From positions 1 to 26,943 of the IMG/VR virus record IMGVR_UViG_3300030616_000416: 26,943 nucleotides of DNA. The stretch is one strand, 5' to 3'. The stretch's first letter is position 1. Each line of letters opens with the position of its first letter. Origin of the DNA: a virus. Below the pieces are notes generated by a model that saw nothing but the letters and a program-made list of their open reading frames with translations, was not told where the DNA came from and made no database searches. The position numbers were made by a program, and so were the translations under genes. This document shows positions 1 through 6,639 of the stretch, piece by piece.

Positions 1-3
1 ATA

Positions 4-267
4 TTGGTGGATGAAATATATCGTGTGAAAATTCGGCCCCTGTCGCCAGCACAACGGCGGGAGATCGCCGATTTTCTTGGTGTATCATATTTCACCCTTA
101 TGGGCAAGCTGTCAAAGACCGCCCGTGGGAACTTCACTCCCACCCAACGTCAGAAGCTGAAGGAGTGGTTCGGTGGACGAGGAACTGGAGATGTTTCTGA
201 AACAGGAAGAGCACCGGAGGGCGATGATCCTGAAAGTGGCGAAATTCTGTCAGGAGCACGGCCTTGA
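4..267 (+). CDS. Small HTH-like protein upstream of terminase (5' end uncertain)
   Basis: An open frame runs in from the left edge. Possible starts are TTG at 4 and GTG at 7, and the true start may lie outside the window. Residues about 14-56 look like a small helix-turn-helix: a run reading AQRREIADFLGVSYFTL followed by a second basic helix ending in KLKEWF. After about residue 57 the product turns into Gly/Glu/Asp-rich sequence that could be a disordered tail or non-coding read-through. Its TGA overlaps the TTG start of the terminase (TTGA), which suggests translational coupling. A small DNA-binding protein directly before TerL could be a terminase small subunit or a regulator, but no family motif proves it. 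Confidence 0.5.
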   Translation: MVDEIYRVKIRPLSPAQRREIADFLGVSYFTLMGKLSKTARGNFTPTQRQKLKEWFGGRGTGDVSETGRAPEGDDPESGEILSGARP

Positions 268-355
268 CCCAGCCGCAACGCCAGCAGAAATCCTTGACGC
301 AGCTACAGGTAGATTTTCTAGCTACGCTTGGGAGGTTGGAAGAGCGGCTTGGTGA
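173..355 (+). CDS. Possible overlapping small protein, function unknown
   Basis: A 60-aa frame starts at GTG 173 with an AAGGAG Shine-Dalgarno at 160-165 (7-base spacing). It overlaps the preceding frame by 95 bases and the terminase start by 92 bases. The first 45 residues look protein-like: an acidic/amphipathic helix (DEELEMFLKQEEHRRAMIL) and then a Pro-Ala segment ending in PAEILDAAT. The codons in this half (CTG AAA GTG GCG AAA TTC) match neighbouring genes better than those of the frame at 4-267 over the same stretch. The last 15 residues look like read-through of the terminase gene. Either this is a genuine overlapping gene or the preceding gene carries a frameshift that joins the two. 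Confidence 0.35.
   Translation: MDEELEMFLKQEEHRRAMILKVAKFCQEHGLDPAATPAEILDAATGRFSSYAWEVGRAAW
251..256 (+). promoter_or_regulatory. Shine-Dalgarno deciding the TTG start of terminase
   Basis: CAGGAG lies 7 bases before TTG 264. No in-frame ATG or GTG with a comparable site lies between here and the conserved part of the protein. The site supports the non-ATG start and a protein of 774 aa. Confidence 0.6.
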
Positions 356-2588
356 CGGAACCCGTCGGATTGATGTCGAAGAAGACTTCCTGAAAAAGAC
401 TATTGCCGACGCCAAAAAGCCTCTTCGGGAGATTCAGGGGGCACGCTATCCTATCTGGAAGGCGTGCAAAGAAGGCGCTGATGGCAAAAAGGCCGAGTTC
501 TACCAAAAGGCCGTAATCGAGCGCAGCAAGAACGACTTGTTCTATTGGATTGACTATTTCTGCTACATTCTCAATCCGCACCTCACCAAATATGGTTTTC
601 CAATGAAATTGCCACTCGTTCTGTACCCCAAGCAGATCGAGTATCAGAAGTGGCGCGAAGACCACTACCTGCGGAACAAGGGCGGGATTGTTTTCAAATG
701 CCGGGATGTCGGTGTCTCGTGGATGAATGTCACCAATCAGGCATGGCATTGGTTCTTTGAAGACGGGTTTCAGGGTCGTTTCGGATCATTGAAGGCGGAG
801 GAGGTCGATTCCAAAAATGACCCTGATTCCCTGTTCCAAAAACTCAGGACAATCATCTACTCCGTGCCCCTGTGGATGCTGCCGTTGGAATTCCACAACG
901 AGGACAACAAGTACGACAAAATCATGCAGATATACAACCCGGTGACCCAGGCAACTATCACCGGCCAGCAGGGTGACAATATGGGAAGAGGGGGTCGCGC
1001 GTCCGAGTATGACGTTGATGAGTGGGCCAAGGTGCAACATGACAAGCTGGTGGACTCCAACCTTGGTTCAAACTCGCCCTGTGTGTTTTACACCGGAACG
1101 CCGATGGGCAGAGACAACGATTATGCAGAGAAATTAACCTCAGGCAAAATTGATGTGTTTAGCTTCGATTGGTGGGATGACCCACGAAAGACTCCTGATT
1201 GGCTGGAAAACTACAAGGAAACGCATTCTAAGGCCGTTGTGCAGCAGGAGGTGTTGAAGAGCCTCGATGCGTTTGCCGGGGGAACGTGCATTCCGTCAGA
1301 CTGGGTGGCGGCCGCCGTACAGCTTTGGAACAAAATAGATAAGGGTGAGGTTGAGTACACGTCCGAGGAGCGGATGGGCGCGATGGATGTGGCGGCTGGT
1401 GGAACAAACCGAACGGTCTATCAGCACCGTCGGGGTATCGTTGTCGGCGATATGCGAGAGTGGGATTTGAACAACACCACGAGAATTGCGGAACACGGGG
1501 CTTCTGCTGCGGATGAGAACCAGGACATCATGCTCCAGTATGACCCCATTGCCGTTGGGGTGGGGGTCAAGTCCACATTTGAGGATATGGAACCCAGCTT
1601 TCGGCCCGTGCCGGTAGATTATCGAGGGGCGGCAAGCTCAATCCCGCTGGACGGGGACACACGAACGGCGGCACAACGGTGCCTCAACCGGCGGGCAGAA
1701 CTGGCAATGAGGCTTCGCAGGCGGTTTGAGAAGACATATGAGTTCGTGCATGATGGTGTCAAACACGATTTGGACGGGCTTATTGCCATACCTGACCACG
1801 CTAAACTGAGAACGCAGCTTTCCGTTCCAGAGCGCTTTTCTGAACATGGAAAATGGCGGCTGGAGTCGAAAGAAGCAATGGTCAAACGGGGGGTCGAGAG
1901 TCCAGACTACTTTGATGTGACCTGCATGAACTTCGCCAATGAGGTAATAGACACGCGGGTTTTGCCCCATTTTAGCCCCCGGTTGTCGCATTTGCGGGTG
2001 GATGACAATGCTCCCGTCAAAAGCATGGTCTGCAATGAGCGAAATCAGAACTTTGTGTCGGTATACCACCACAAGAACCTCAAGGCAGCGGCAATTGGGG
2101 CCGTCTGGACTGGCACGCTTACGGTGTACGACGAGTTCAACACATATAACCCCACGGTTCGGGAAGTGGTGGGCGCGATAACAACAAAATTTCACCCAAC
2201 AACCGTGCATGAATATGTGGGCAATAAAGAGATGTTTACCCGTGATGCTGATGATTTGTCCATGCAGTATCTAGAATACGGATTGCTGTTTGTGGAAAAC
2301 AGCCTGTACAACGAAATGGCTTCATATGCGATACTCAATCAGATGATTGAGCGGGGCCAAATACGCATACTGAAGAAGTGCAAGATGCTGGTGGGTCAGT
2401 TGGACGAGTTTGTGCGGAAAAAGGGTGGTGAGCCGGACAAGGAAGGTATGGAGGTTGCGCTTGCCCTGTGTTCGTTGGTGAATCGCCTGAAAGAGTTTGG
2501 GTATGTCGAGGAACCAAAGCCAATCGTGCAGCACTACTACCGCAAAACGAGCGCAACACTTCACCCAGACCCGTTGGGGATAGCGTGA
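264..2588 (+). CDS. terL: Phage terminase large subunit (TerL) with extended C-terminus
   Basis: This is the DNA-packaging motor: it uses ATP to translocate phage DNA into the prohead and cuts the concatemer. The ATPase domain covers roughly residues 90-340. It has a deviant Walker A (KCRDVGVSW, about 145-153), a Walker B ending in Asp-Glu (YDVDEW, 249-254) and a coupling motif TGTP (277-280). The nuclease (RNase H-like) domain begins with a hydrophobic strand and Asp375 (AMDVAAGG). A second element, YDPIAVGVG, lies at about 426-434, and a late acidic pair DYFD lies at 548-551. At 774 aa it is much longer than typical TerL proteins (about 450-600 aa). The extra region after about 575 contains NFVSVYHHKNLKAAAIGAVW and then TLTVYDEF, which resembles a second, degenerate RNase H-type strand order. 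It starts at TTG 264 inside the preceding stop and its TGA overlaps the next start (GTGA). The family call is secure; the meaning of the C-terminal extension is not. Confidence 0.93.
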   Translation: MTQPQRQQKSLTQLQVDFLATLGRLEERLGDGTRRIDVEEDFLKKTIADAKKPLREIQGARYPIWKACKEGADGKKAEFYQKAVIERSKNDLFYWIDYFCYILNPHLTKYGFPMKLPLVLYPKQIEYQKWREDHYLRNKGGIVFKCRDVGVSWMNVTNQAWHWFFEDGFQGRFGSLKAEEVDSKNDPDSLFQKLRTIIYSVPLWMLPLEFHNEDNKYDKIMQIYNPVTQATITGQQGDNMGRGGRASEYDVDEWAKVQHDKLVDSNLGSNSPCVFYTGTPMGRDNDYAEKLTSGKIDVFSFDWWDDPRKTPDWLENYKETHSKAVVQQEVLKSLDAFAGGTCIPSDWVAAAVQLWNKIDKGEVEYTSEERMGAMDVAAGGTNRTVYQHRRGIVVGDMREWDLNNTTRIAEHGASAADENQDIMLQYDPIAVGVGVKSTFEDMEPSFRPVPVDYRGAASSIPLDGDTRTAAQRCLNRRAELAMRLRRRFEKTYEFVHDGVKHDLDGLIAIPDHAKLRTQLSVPERFSEHGKWRLESKEAMVKRGVESPDYFDVTCMNFANEVIDTRVLPHFSPRLSHLRVDDNAPVKSMVCNERNQNFVSVYHHKNLKAAAIGAVWTGTLTVYDEFNTYNPTVREVVGAITTKFHPTTVHEYVGNKEMFTRDADDLSMQYLEYGLLFVENSLYNEMASYAILNQMIERGQIRILKKCKMLVGQLDEFVRKKGGEPDKEGMEVALALCSLVNRLKEFGYVEEPKPIVQHYYRKTSATLHPDPLGIA

Positions 2589-2938
2589 AACTGTCAGTTG
2601 AGGTGCAGCCATCCGCCGGGGTGCCGTATGATTGGCTTGTGTACCGTGGGAAGCAGAAGCGGTATACCGGATTTGTGAAGGTGGTGGTTGAAGCAGACGC
2701 TGCCATAATCTATTATATCTACATCAAGCCTGCCCAGAGGCGTAAGGGCTTTGGTTCGTCGGTGCTTTCTGACATGAAGAACAGTTTTGAGGAAATCAAA
2801 ACGCAGGTGTCGGCATCGTCCAAGGAAAGCATTGATTTTTTGTCCAAAAATGGGTTTATTAGGGACGGAGATTGGTTGGTATGGAAGAAGGTTCGCAGCT
2901 TGTTGACGCCCTTGAAGACGAAACAGCTCATTCTATGA
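2585..2938 (+). CDS. GNAT-family N-acetyltransferase, small
   Basis: This 117-aa protein is read from GTG 2585, which overlaps the terminase stop (GTGA). An in-frame extension back to 2468 lies wholly inside the terminase gene and is rejected. It has the GNAT core: a beta-bulge strand (IIYYIYIKP) followed by the acetyl-CoA pyrophosphate-binding motif QRRKGFGS, then a helix. Near the C-terminus, SKESIDFLSKNGFIRDG is the typical last helix-strand. GNAT enzymes move an acetyl group from acetyl-CoA to an amine. The substrate here is unknown: it could be a protein or, given the glycan genes downstream, an amino sugar. The final 14 or so residues overlap the next gene and look less constrained. Confidence 0.8.
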   Translation: MKLSVEVQPSAGVPYDWLVYRGKQKRYTGFVKVVVEADAAIIYYIYIKPAQRRKGFGSSVLSDMKNSFEEIKTQVSASSKESIDFLSKNGFIRDGDWLVWKKVRSLLTPLKTKQLIL

Positions 2939-3126
2939 CTCTCTTTGGAGAGTTGGAGATGACGCGGGTTCTCATTCTGGACATTGTTGCGGCACTCGTA
3001 CAGCACGGGAAAATCGGGCATACGTGGCGGCGCTTGTTTTCAAACGAGGTTTTGGGAGACATTGAAACGGTAGTCCGTGGGGATTACCTAACAGAGGAGA
3101 TGCAGCATGGCGAAGAAAAAGACTGA
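2881..3126 (+). CDS. Small acidic protein, function unknown
   Basis: An 81-aa protein starts at ATG 2881, with GGAG at 2867-2870 (a rather long 10-base spacing). An alternative start is ATG 2935, which forms an ATGA overlap with the GNAT stop but has no good Shine-Dalgarno. The N-terminal half is acidic and a hydrophobic helix follows (RVLILDIVAALVQ), then a helical segment ending in WRRLFSNEV. No catalytic motif or signal peptide is visible. It overlaps the GNAT gene by 58 bases and the next small gene by 20 bases. This sort of short phage protein between terminase and later genes is usually uncharacterised. Confidence 0.55.
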   Translation: MEEGSQLVDALEDETAHSMTLFGELEMTRVLILDIVAALVQHGKIGHTWRRLFSNEVLGDIETVVRGDYLTEEMQHGEEKD

Positions 3127-3223
3127 GGCACAGCGGCGGGCAGAGGCACGGGAGAAAAACAAGAAGATTGCCAACCGTGTGAGCAAATCTGGCGTTCTCA
3201 AGTATACGAAAAGGGGGAAGTAA
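3107..3223 (+). CDS. Very small basic protein (38 aa), unknown
   Basis: A 38-aa frame runs from ATG 3107 to TAA 3221-3223. GAGGAG at 3094-3099 precedes it with 7-base spacing. Nearly half of the residues are Lys or Arg (it starts MAKKKTEAQRRAEAREKNKK), so the product is highly positively charged and probably helical. Its stop shares a base with the next start (TAATG). Small basic proteins of this type may bind nucleic acid or be internal virion proteins, but nothing in the sequence shows a specific role. Confidence 0.65.
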   Translation: MAKKKTEAQRRAEAREKNKKIANRVSKSGVLKYTKRGK

Positions 3224-3348
3224 TGGGTAAAAATGCGCGAGGCAAGCGTGATGGCACTGGCCCGTACAAGGGCAGCTACCAGCAGCGTACAAGCGGCAAG
3301 GGGCGGCGCCAGCAGGCTGGCCAGAAGTGTCCACAGAGGAAGAAGTAA
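3223..3348 (+). CDS. Very small basic Gly/Arg/Lys-rich protein (41 aa)
   Basis: A 41-aa frame runs from ATG 3223 to TAA 3346-3348, with a purine-rich site (GGGGGA) just upstream. It is rich in Gly, Arg, Lys and Gln (KNARGKRDGTGPYKGSYQQR), has one Cys near the end, and finishes in PQRKK. As far as I recall, short proteins beginning like this (MGKNARGKRDGTGPYKGS) recur in environmental phages, but that is from memory and not checked. The start overlaps the previous stop and the stop overlaps the next start, so the three small genes are probably translated together. Confidence 0.65.
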   Translation: MGKNARGKRDGTGPYKGSYQQRTSGKGRRQQAGQKCPQRKK

Positions 3349-3479
3349 TGCCGCTTACGAAGAAGGGCAAAAAGGTCAAGAAGTCGATGCAGAAGCAGTA
3401 CGGCTCCAAGAAGGGCATGGAGGTTTTCTACGCATCGGTGAATAAGGGGAAGGTCAAAGGGGCACACAAGACCAAATGA
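3348..3479 (+). CDS. Very small basic protein (43 aa), recurrent phage type
   Basis: A 43-aa frame starts at ATG 3348 (TAATG overlap with the gene before), with AGAGGAAGAA immediately upstream as a Shine-Dalgarno. The product is Lys-rich, with the pattern KKGKKVKKSMQKQYGSKKG followed by EVFYASVNKGK. From memory, this pattern is common among short phage proteins annotated only as hypothetical. Its TGA overlaps the ATG of the LicD-like gene (ATGA). The function is unknown; the charge suggests contact with nucleic acid or an acidic partner. Confidence 0.7.
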   Translation: MPLTKKGKKVKKSMQKQYGSKKGMEVFYASVNKGKVKGAHKTK

Positions 3480-4108
3480 AGCCTCGGTGGGACTACATCT
3501 TCCGGGTGGTGTGCTCCGGGTTTAATTTCTGGCCCATGAAGTGGTTTTTCTGCTTTGGAACCATGTTGTCCATTGTGCGGTCAGACATGCGGGTAGCGCA
3601 GGGCAAAGAGCCGAAATTCCCGAAGAAGTGCGACGATGTGGATGTGGGCGTTTTCTACGACGAGTTTCAGCCTATTTACATCACCAATTTTTGCAAGAGC
3701 AATGGGTGGGTGGTGGACAACCGCATTGTCTCAGACACAACCGGCAAGACCCTCTACATGGGCCTGAAGCCCAGAGAAGATGTTGCAGACATGATGGGCA
3801 ATGTCCATGTGGACATTTTTTGCTGGGTGAAGCATGATGGGTACTATTGGCACACGTATGATGTGGATATGAAGCGTCCCAAGAATGGGAAACTCAAGCG
3901 CTATACGTTCAAGGGTGTGCCAGCGTGGGCGATAGATGGCGGCGTTGTGGAGCGGGTGAACATTGGCGGGTCGCATCATTGTGGGTTTATCCCGCTGAAG
4001 TATGGCACATTGCTTGACCTGTGGTATCCAGATTGGTTGGTGCCGCGAGAGTGCGTGAGCGAGGGAGAGGTTCGGGTGGTGAAATCCTGTAAGGAAATCG
4101 GCCTGTAA
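3476..4108 (+). CDS. LicD-like nucleotidyltransferase-fold phosphotransferase
   Basis: This 210-aa protein shows the LicD/fukutin pattern of the nucleotidyltransferase fold. GTMLSIVRSD (28-37) matches the usual G-T/S-LLGAVR helix. KKCDDVDVG (50-58) gives the paired acidic metal ligands in the usual DDDID position. HVDIFCWV follows as the third acidic strand. Near the C-terminus YGTLLDLWYPDWLVP resembles the family's YG-x-W motif. LicD proteins attach phosphocholine or other phospho-alditols to cell-surface sugars. It is the first gene of the glycan locus, joined by an ATGA overlap to the small basic genes. A role in adding a phospho-substituent to the glycan is an inference. Confidence 0.72.
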   Translation: MKPRWDYIFRVVCSGFNFWPMKWFFCFGTMLSIVRSDMRVAQGKEPKFPKKCDDVDVGVFYDEFQPIYITNFCKSNGWVVDNRIVSDTTGKTLYMGLKPREDVADMMGNVHVDIFCWVKHDGYYWHTYDVDMKRPKNGKLKRYTFKGVPAWAIDGGVVERVNIGGSHHCGFIPLKYGTLLDLWYPDWLVPRECVSEGEVRVVKSCKEIGL

Positions 4109-4125
4109 AATCTTACGGAGATGGC

Positions 4126-4971
4126 ATGAAAGCCTGCGTATCCACGGTGGTTACTGCTGACCATTTTCAGCACTACATTCCCTTGTTTTGCTATTCTCTC
4201 CAGCGGGCCGTCAAATGTGATGTTAAGATTTTCCTTCGCGGGAAACTTGACCACATTACGCGGGTGGCTCTCTGTGAGGCGGACTTGTATCCGCTCATAC
4301 TCCAAGACACCTTCCCCGGCTTCCCAAATTACACGTCCACGACAAACGCGCTGCGGTTCCTTCCGGGGCCGCGTGAATACATGCAGTACGAGTGGGTCTA
4401 TCACACCGATGTAGACTTTGTGTTCCTGCCCCACGAGCCAGATTTCCTTACCTACTATGCACGCAAGGCCGATGCGTGGGGGGAGGATTACTGGTCGCGC
4501 AGGGGGCCAAAGCGGGCGTCTGGGACAGATGAGCGGGCCAAGAGGATAGCTGGTGGGTGTATGATGACCCGTGTACCTGATTGGTATGTGAAGACCCAGG
4601 AACTGCGCACAGAGATGCTTGAGAAGGTCAGGGTGGGGGAAATAGGCAGATACCGCGAGGATGATGAGCGGATGCTGTGGGACATCTGTGCCGGTGCAGG
4701 GATGAAGTGTCCCACCAAGAGGGGGAACAGGCGCCACAAGAAGTACAAGGAAATTCATCTTGGTGATTTCAAGTTTGACGGTCGGTGGGGGTCAAACCGC
4801 AAGATGGCTCGGCGGATTTCTGCCGGGAATTTCCAGAAGTGGTTTCGGCTGGAGGAAGACCCAATGTGGAAGCACCTGTGTTCAATAGTTGAACAGGACA
4901 AGGAAATCAAGACGATACTGGACAATGTTAGGGAGTACATGGACGGGCGCAGGGACAGAAGTAGATCATAG
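4126..4971 (+). CDS. GT-A fold glycosyltransferase with DxD motif
   Basis: A 281-aa protein starts at ATG 4126 with ACGGAG upstream. The N-terminus (KACVSTVVTADHFQHYIPLF) reads like the first strand and helix of GT-A enzymes. A sugar-nucleotide metal motif DVD sits at residues 95-97 in HTDVDFVF. A Gly-rich segment AGGCMMTR follows, and then REDDERMLWDI, typical of the acceptor-side helix in GT8-like and related GT-A families. The C-terminal 60 residues are basic and helical. The donor and acceptor cannot be read. A 17-base gap separates it from the LicD-like gene, and 63 bases separate it from the methyltransferase start. Confidence 0.75.
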   Translation: MKACVSTVVTADHFQHYIPLFCYSLQRAVKCDVKIFLRGKLDHITRVALCEADLYPLILQDTFPGFPNYTSTTNALRFLPGPREYMQYEWVYHTDVDFVFLPHEPDFLTYYARKADAWGEDYWSRRGPKRASGTDERAKRIAGGCMMTRVPDWYVKTQELRTEMLEKVRVGEIGRYREDDERMLWDICAGAGMKCPTKRGNRRHKKYKEIHLGDFKFDGRWGSNRKMARRISAGNFQKWFRLEEDPMWKHLCSIVEQDKEIKTILDNVREYMDGRRDRSRS

Positions 4972-5034
4972 CACTAGTTGTATGCAATACCGGGGCAACC
5001 AATTTATAAGCGCGCGCGGGAAAAGACAAAGGCA

Positions 5035-5892
5035 ATGAAGATAGCATACCAGACAAAAGACGTGACGTTGTGGCATGGCGACTGCCGGGAAGTAATGGCA
5101 GACATGGCCGCTGATTCCGTCGCGTTACTCTGGACAGATCCGCCATACGGACACGGGAACAACGACGGAGACCTTGCCGCTGCTCGCGTTGGGGTGGCCG
5201 GAGCACGGCAGCGCCCGGTAGAGGCGATAGCCAATGACGGTGCCGACGACATGCGGAATGTAGTTGACGGCATGCTTGTGCAGGCCGCAAGAGTGCTTAT
5301 GCGCGACTGCTGCTGCTGCTGCTGCTGCGGCGGCGGCGGCCCGCGTCCCACGTTCGCATGGGTGGCGCAACGCATGGATACTTGCGGTCTGGTGTTTTTC
5401 CATTCCGTGATTTGGGACAAGACGGCACGCGGCCCTGGCATGGGGTGGCGCTATCGGCGCGACCACGAAATGCTGATGATTGCGCATCGCGCTGGTGGTC
5501 GGTTGCGGTGGTCTGACCCGGATACCGCAGTGTCAAATATTGTGCGCACAATGCCCCCGCGTGACAGGGAACATCCAAACGAGAAACCCCTTGCGCTTGT
5601 TCGTCAATTTGTCGGTTTGCACAGTATGCGCGGAGACACAGTTCTCGATCCGTTTTGTGGTAGTGGCACTACGCTTATAGCCGCACTGGACACGGGGCGC
5701 AAGGCAATCGGAATTGAAGTAGATGAGCGATGGATTGATGTGGCAGTCAAGCGGTTGGAACGCTGGCATGCACAGACAAACCTTTTCAGACAAGACGAAG
5801 ACGCGCGCGCCGGACATGGGGAGTGCCCCGGCACAGCGTGCAACAGCGCAAGCCCAAAGGCTACGCAGGTCACTATGGAATTGGGATTATAG
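5035..5892 (+). CDS. DNA methyltransferase (N6-adenine or N4-cytosine, DPPY type) with Cys-rich tract
   Basis: This 285-aa protein transfers a methyl group from S-adenosylmethionine to a base amino group in DNA. The catalytic motif DPPY is at 35-38, and the AdoMet motif DPFCGSGTT comes later. This order (DPPY first, then FxGxG) is that of beta-class enzymes. GDCREVMADM near the N-terminus is also typical. I use ATG 5035 because family similarity begins there; TTG 4978 would add 19 residues that look non-coding. Residues 92-102 are seven Cys then four Gly, encoded by pure TGC and GGC repeats. The gene's wording (many GCGC, GACGG) differs from the flanking glycosyltransferase genes and it is bordered by two of the few real gaps, so it may be an insertion. 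The target site is unknown. Confidence 0.88.
   Translation: MKIAYQTKDVTLWHGDCREVMADMAADSVALLWTDPPYGHGNNDGDLAAARVGVAGARQRPVEAIANDGADDMRNVVDGMLVQAARVLMRDCCCCCCCGGGGPRPTFAWVAQRMDTCGLVFFHSVIWDKTARGPGMGWRYRRDHEMLMIAHRAGGRLRWSDPDTAVSNIVRTMPPRDREHPNEKPLALVRQFVGLHSMRGDTVLDPFCGSGTTLIAALDTGRKAIGIEVDERWIDVAVKRLERWHAQTNLFRQDEDARAGHGECPGTACNSASPKATQVTMELGL
5308..5340 (+). repeat. In-frame triplet repeat (TGC)7(GGC)4 inside the methyltransferase
   Basis: Seven perfect TGC units (5308-5328) run into four perfect GGC units (5329-5340), coding Cys7-Gly4. Gain or loss of units would keep the frame. It lies between the DPPY motif and the rest of the catalytic domain. Confidence 0.95.
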
Positions 5893-5914
5893 GCGCAGCC
5901 TTCGGGCGTTGCGC
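5893..5914 (+). other. RNA hairpin with TTCG tetraloop after the methyltransferase
   Basis: Immediately after the TAG stop (5890-5892), GCGCA (5893-5897) pairs with TGCGC (5910-5914) and GCC (5898-5900) with GGC (5905-5907). The loop is TTCG, closed by C-G, and a two-base GT bulge sits on the 3' side. C(UUCG)G loops are exceptionally stable. No T-run follows, so it is not a textbook intrinsic terminator. It may act as an RNA-stability or attenuation element, or be a relic of how the gene was acquired. It lies in the 42-base gap before the next glycosyltransferase. Confidence 0.55.
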
Positions 5915-5934
5915 GGACGTTGTAGGAAACAACC

Positions 5935-6639
5935 ATGATAACAGTTGATTGGATAGTGCCGGTTTGGCGCCCAGACAAATATCGACAGGCCAATCTTGTT
6001 CAACAAAGAACATGGATTGCGTCACAAAAAAGGCTGATAGTTAATTTCAAGCCCATGTATGATGATTCGGACGAATTTAACAAGCAGTGGCTGGTGAATC
6101 GAGGGTTTAGAGAGTCTACGGCGGGGTGGGTGTTTGTTGCTGATATGGATGTGATTGGGGAGGGAACAGAATATGTGTGGGATGTAACACAATGGCTGAA
6201 GCAGAACAATCTCCAATGGGGCTTTGGTTGGAACCGGCTGGTCTACAGGGGAAAGGATGGCGGGAAGGACAGGGACGATTGGCCCAATCCCGGTGTTCAG
6301 GAGGGCGGGGTGGTCGTGTTTGGGCGCAGTCTGTGGAAGGAGATGGGTGGGGCCAACGAGTGGATACGGGAACTGTCTGGCCCGGACAATGATTTGGCTC
6401 TGCGGGCGCGGTATGTGTCGGGCACATATTCATCGTATCCGCGCACTCTGACTCACCAATGGCACCCACGCTCAGAGATGAAGCGTGCCAAGTGGCTCAA
6501 AAACAATCAGTCAATCTTGAAATATACCAACAAGTTTCCGTGGCGGGTGGTGAAGCTGCTCAAGATGCAGCCGTGGGGCGGCGCCGAACCATATTGCGAC
6601 AAGAGCTTCTATGAAACTAGGACAAACGCCCACCTTTGA
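5935..6639 (+). CDS. GT2-like glycosyltransferase (GT-A fold)
   Basis: A 234-aa protein starts at ATG 5935 with AGGAAA upstream. A metal-binding motif DMD is at 70-72 in VFVADMDVIGEG. Further along, GGVVVFGRSLWKEMGGANEW (about 124-143) and SGPDNDLALRAR (148-159) form the GG-F-W-E-GG/ED-L-R pattern of GT2 and GT27-like C-terminal catalytic segments, where an acidic residue acts on the acceptor. It probably transfers a hexose or hexosamine from a nucleotide sugar. The 3' end overlaps the next gene by 29 bases. Confidence 0.78.
   Translation: MITVDWIVPVWRPDKYRQANLVQQRTWIASQKRLIVNFKPMYDDSDEFNKQWLVNRGFRESTAGWVFVADMDVIGEGTEYVWDVTQWLKQNNLQWGFGWNRLVYRGKDGGKDRDDWPNPGVQEGGVVVFGRSLWKEMGGANEWIRELSGPDNDLALRARYVSGTYSSYPRTLTHQWHPRSEMKRAKWLKNNQSILKYTNKFPWRVVKLLKMQPWGGAEPYCDKSFYETRTNAHL

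Noticed and set aside
2468-2584. N-terminal extension of the GNAT gene
   Set aside because: It lies wholly in the terminase coding region and the GNAT fold needs none of it. GTG 2585 with the GTGA overlap is the better start.
3233-3445. 70-aa forward frame across the small basic genes
   Set aside because: Three consecutive short genes in other frames have Shine-Dalgarno sites, coupled starts and protein-like composition, and they explain the stretch better.
4978-5010. Possible sigma70-like promoter (TTGTAT and TATAAG)
   Set aside because: The spacing is about 21 bases instead of about 17 and the -35 match is poor. It is not good enough to report as a feature.
4972-5034. Origin, attachment site or insertion-sequence border beside the methyltransferase
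   Set aside because: No inverted repeats, target duplication or transposase are visible on either side.
5004-5487. Reverse-strand frames with poly-Ala or poly-Gln/Ser tracts
   Set aside because: They are the reverse reading of the (TGC)n(GGC)n repeat inside the methyltransferase and have no start site or neighbouring signal.
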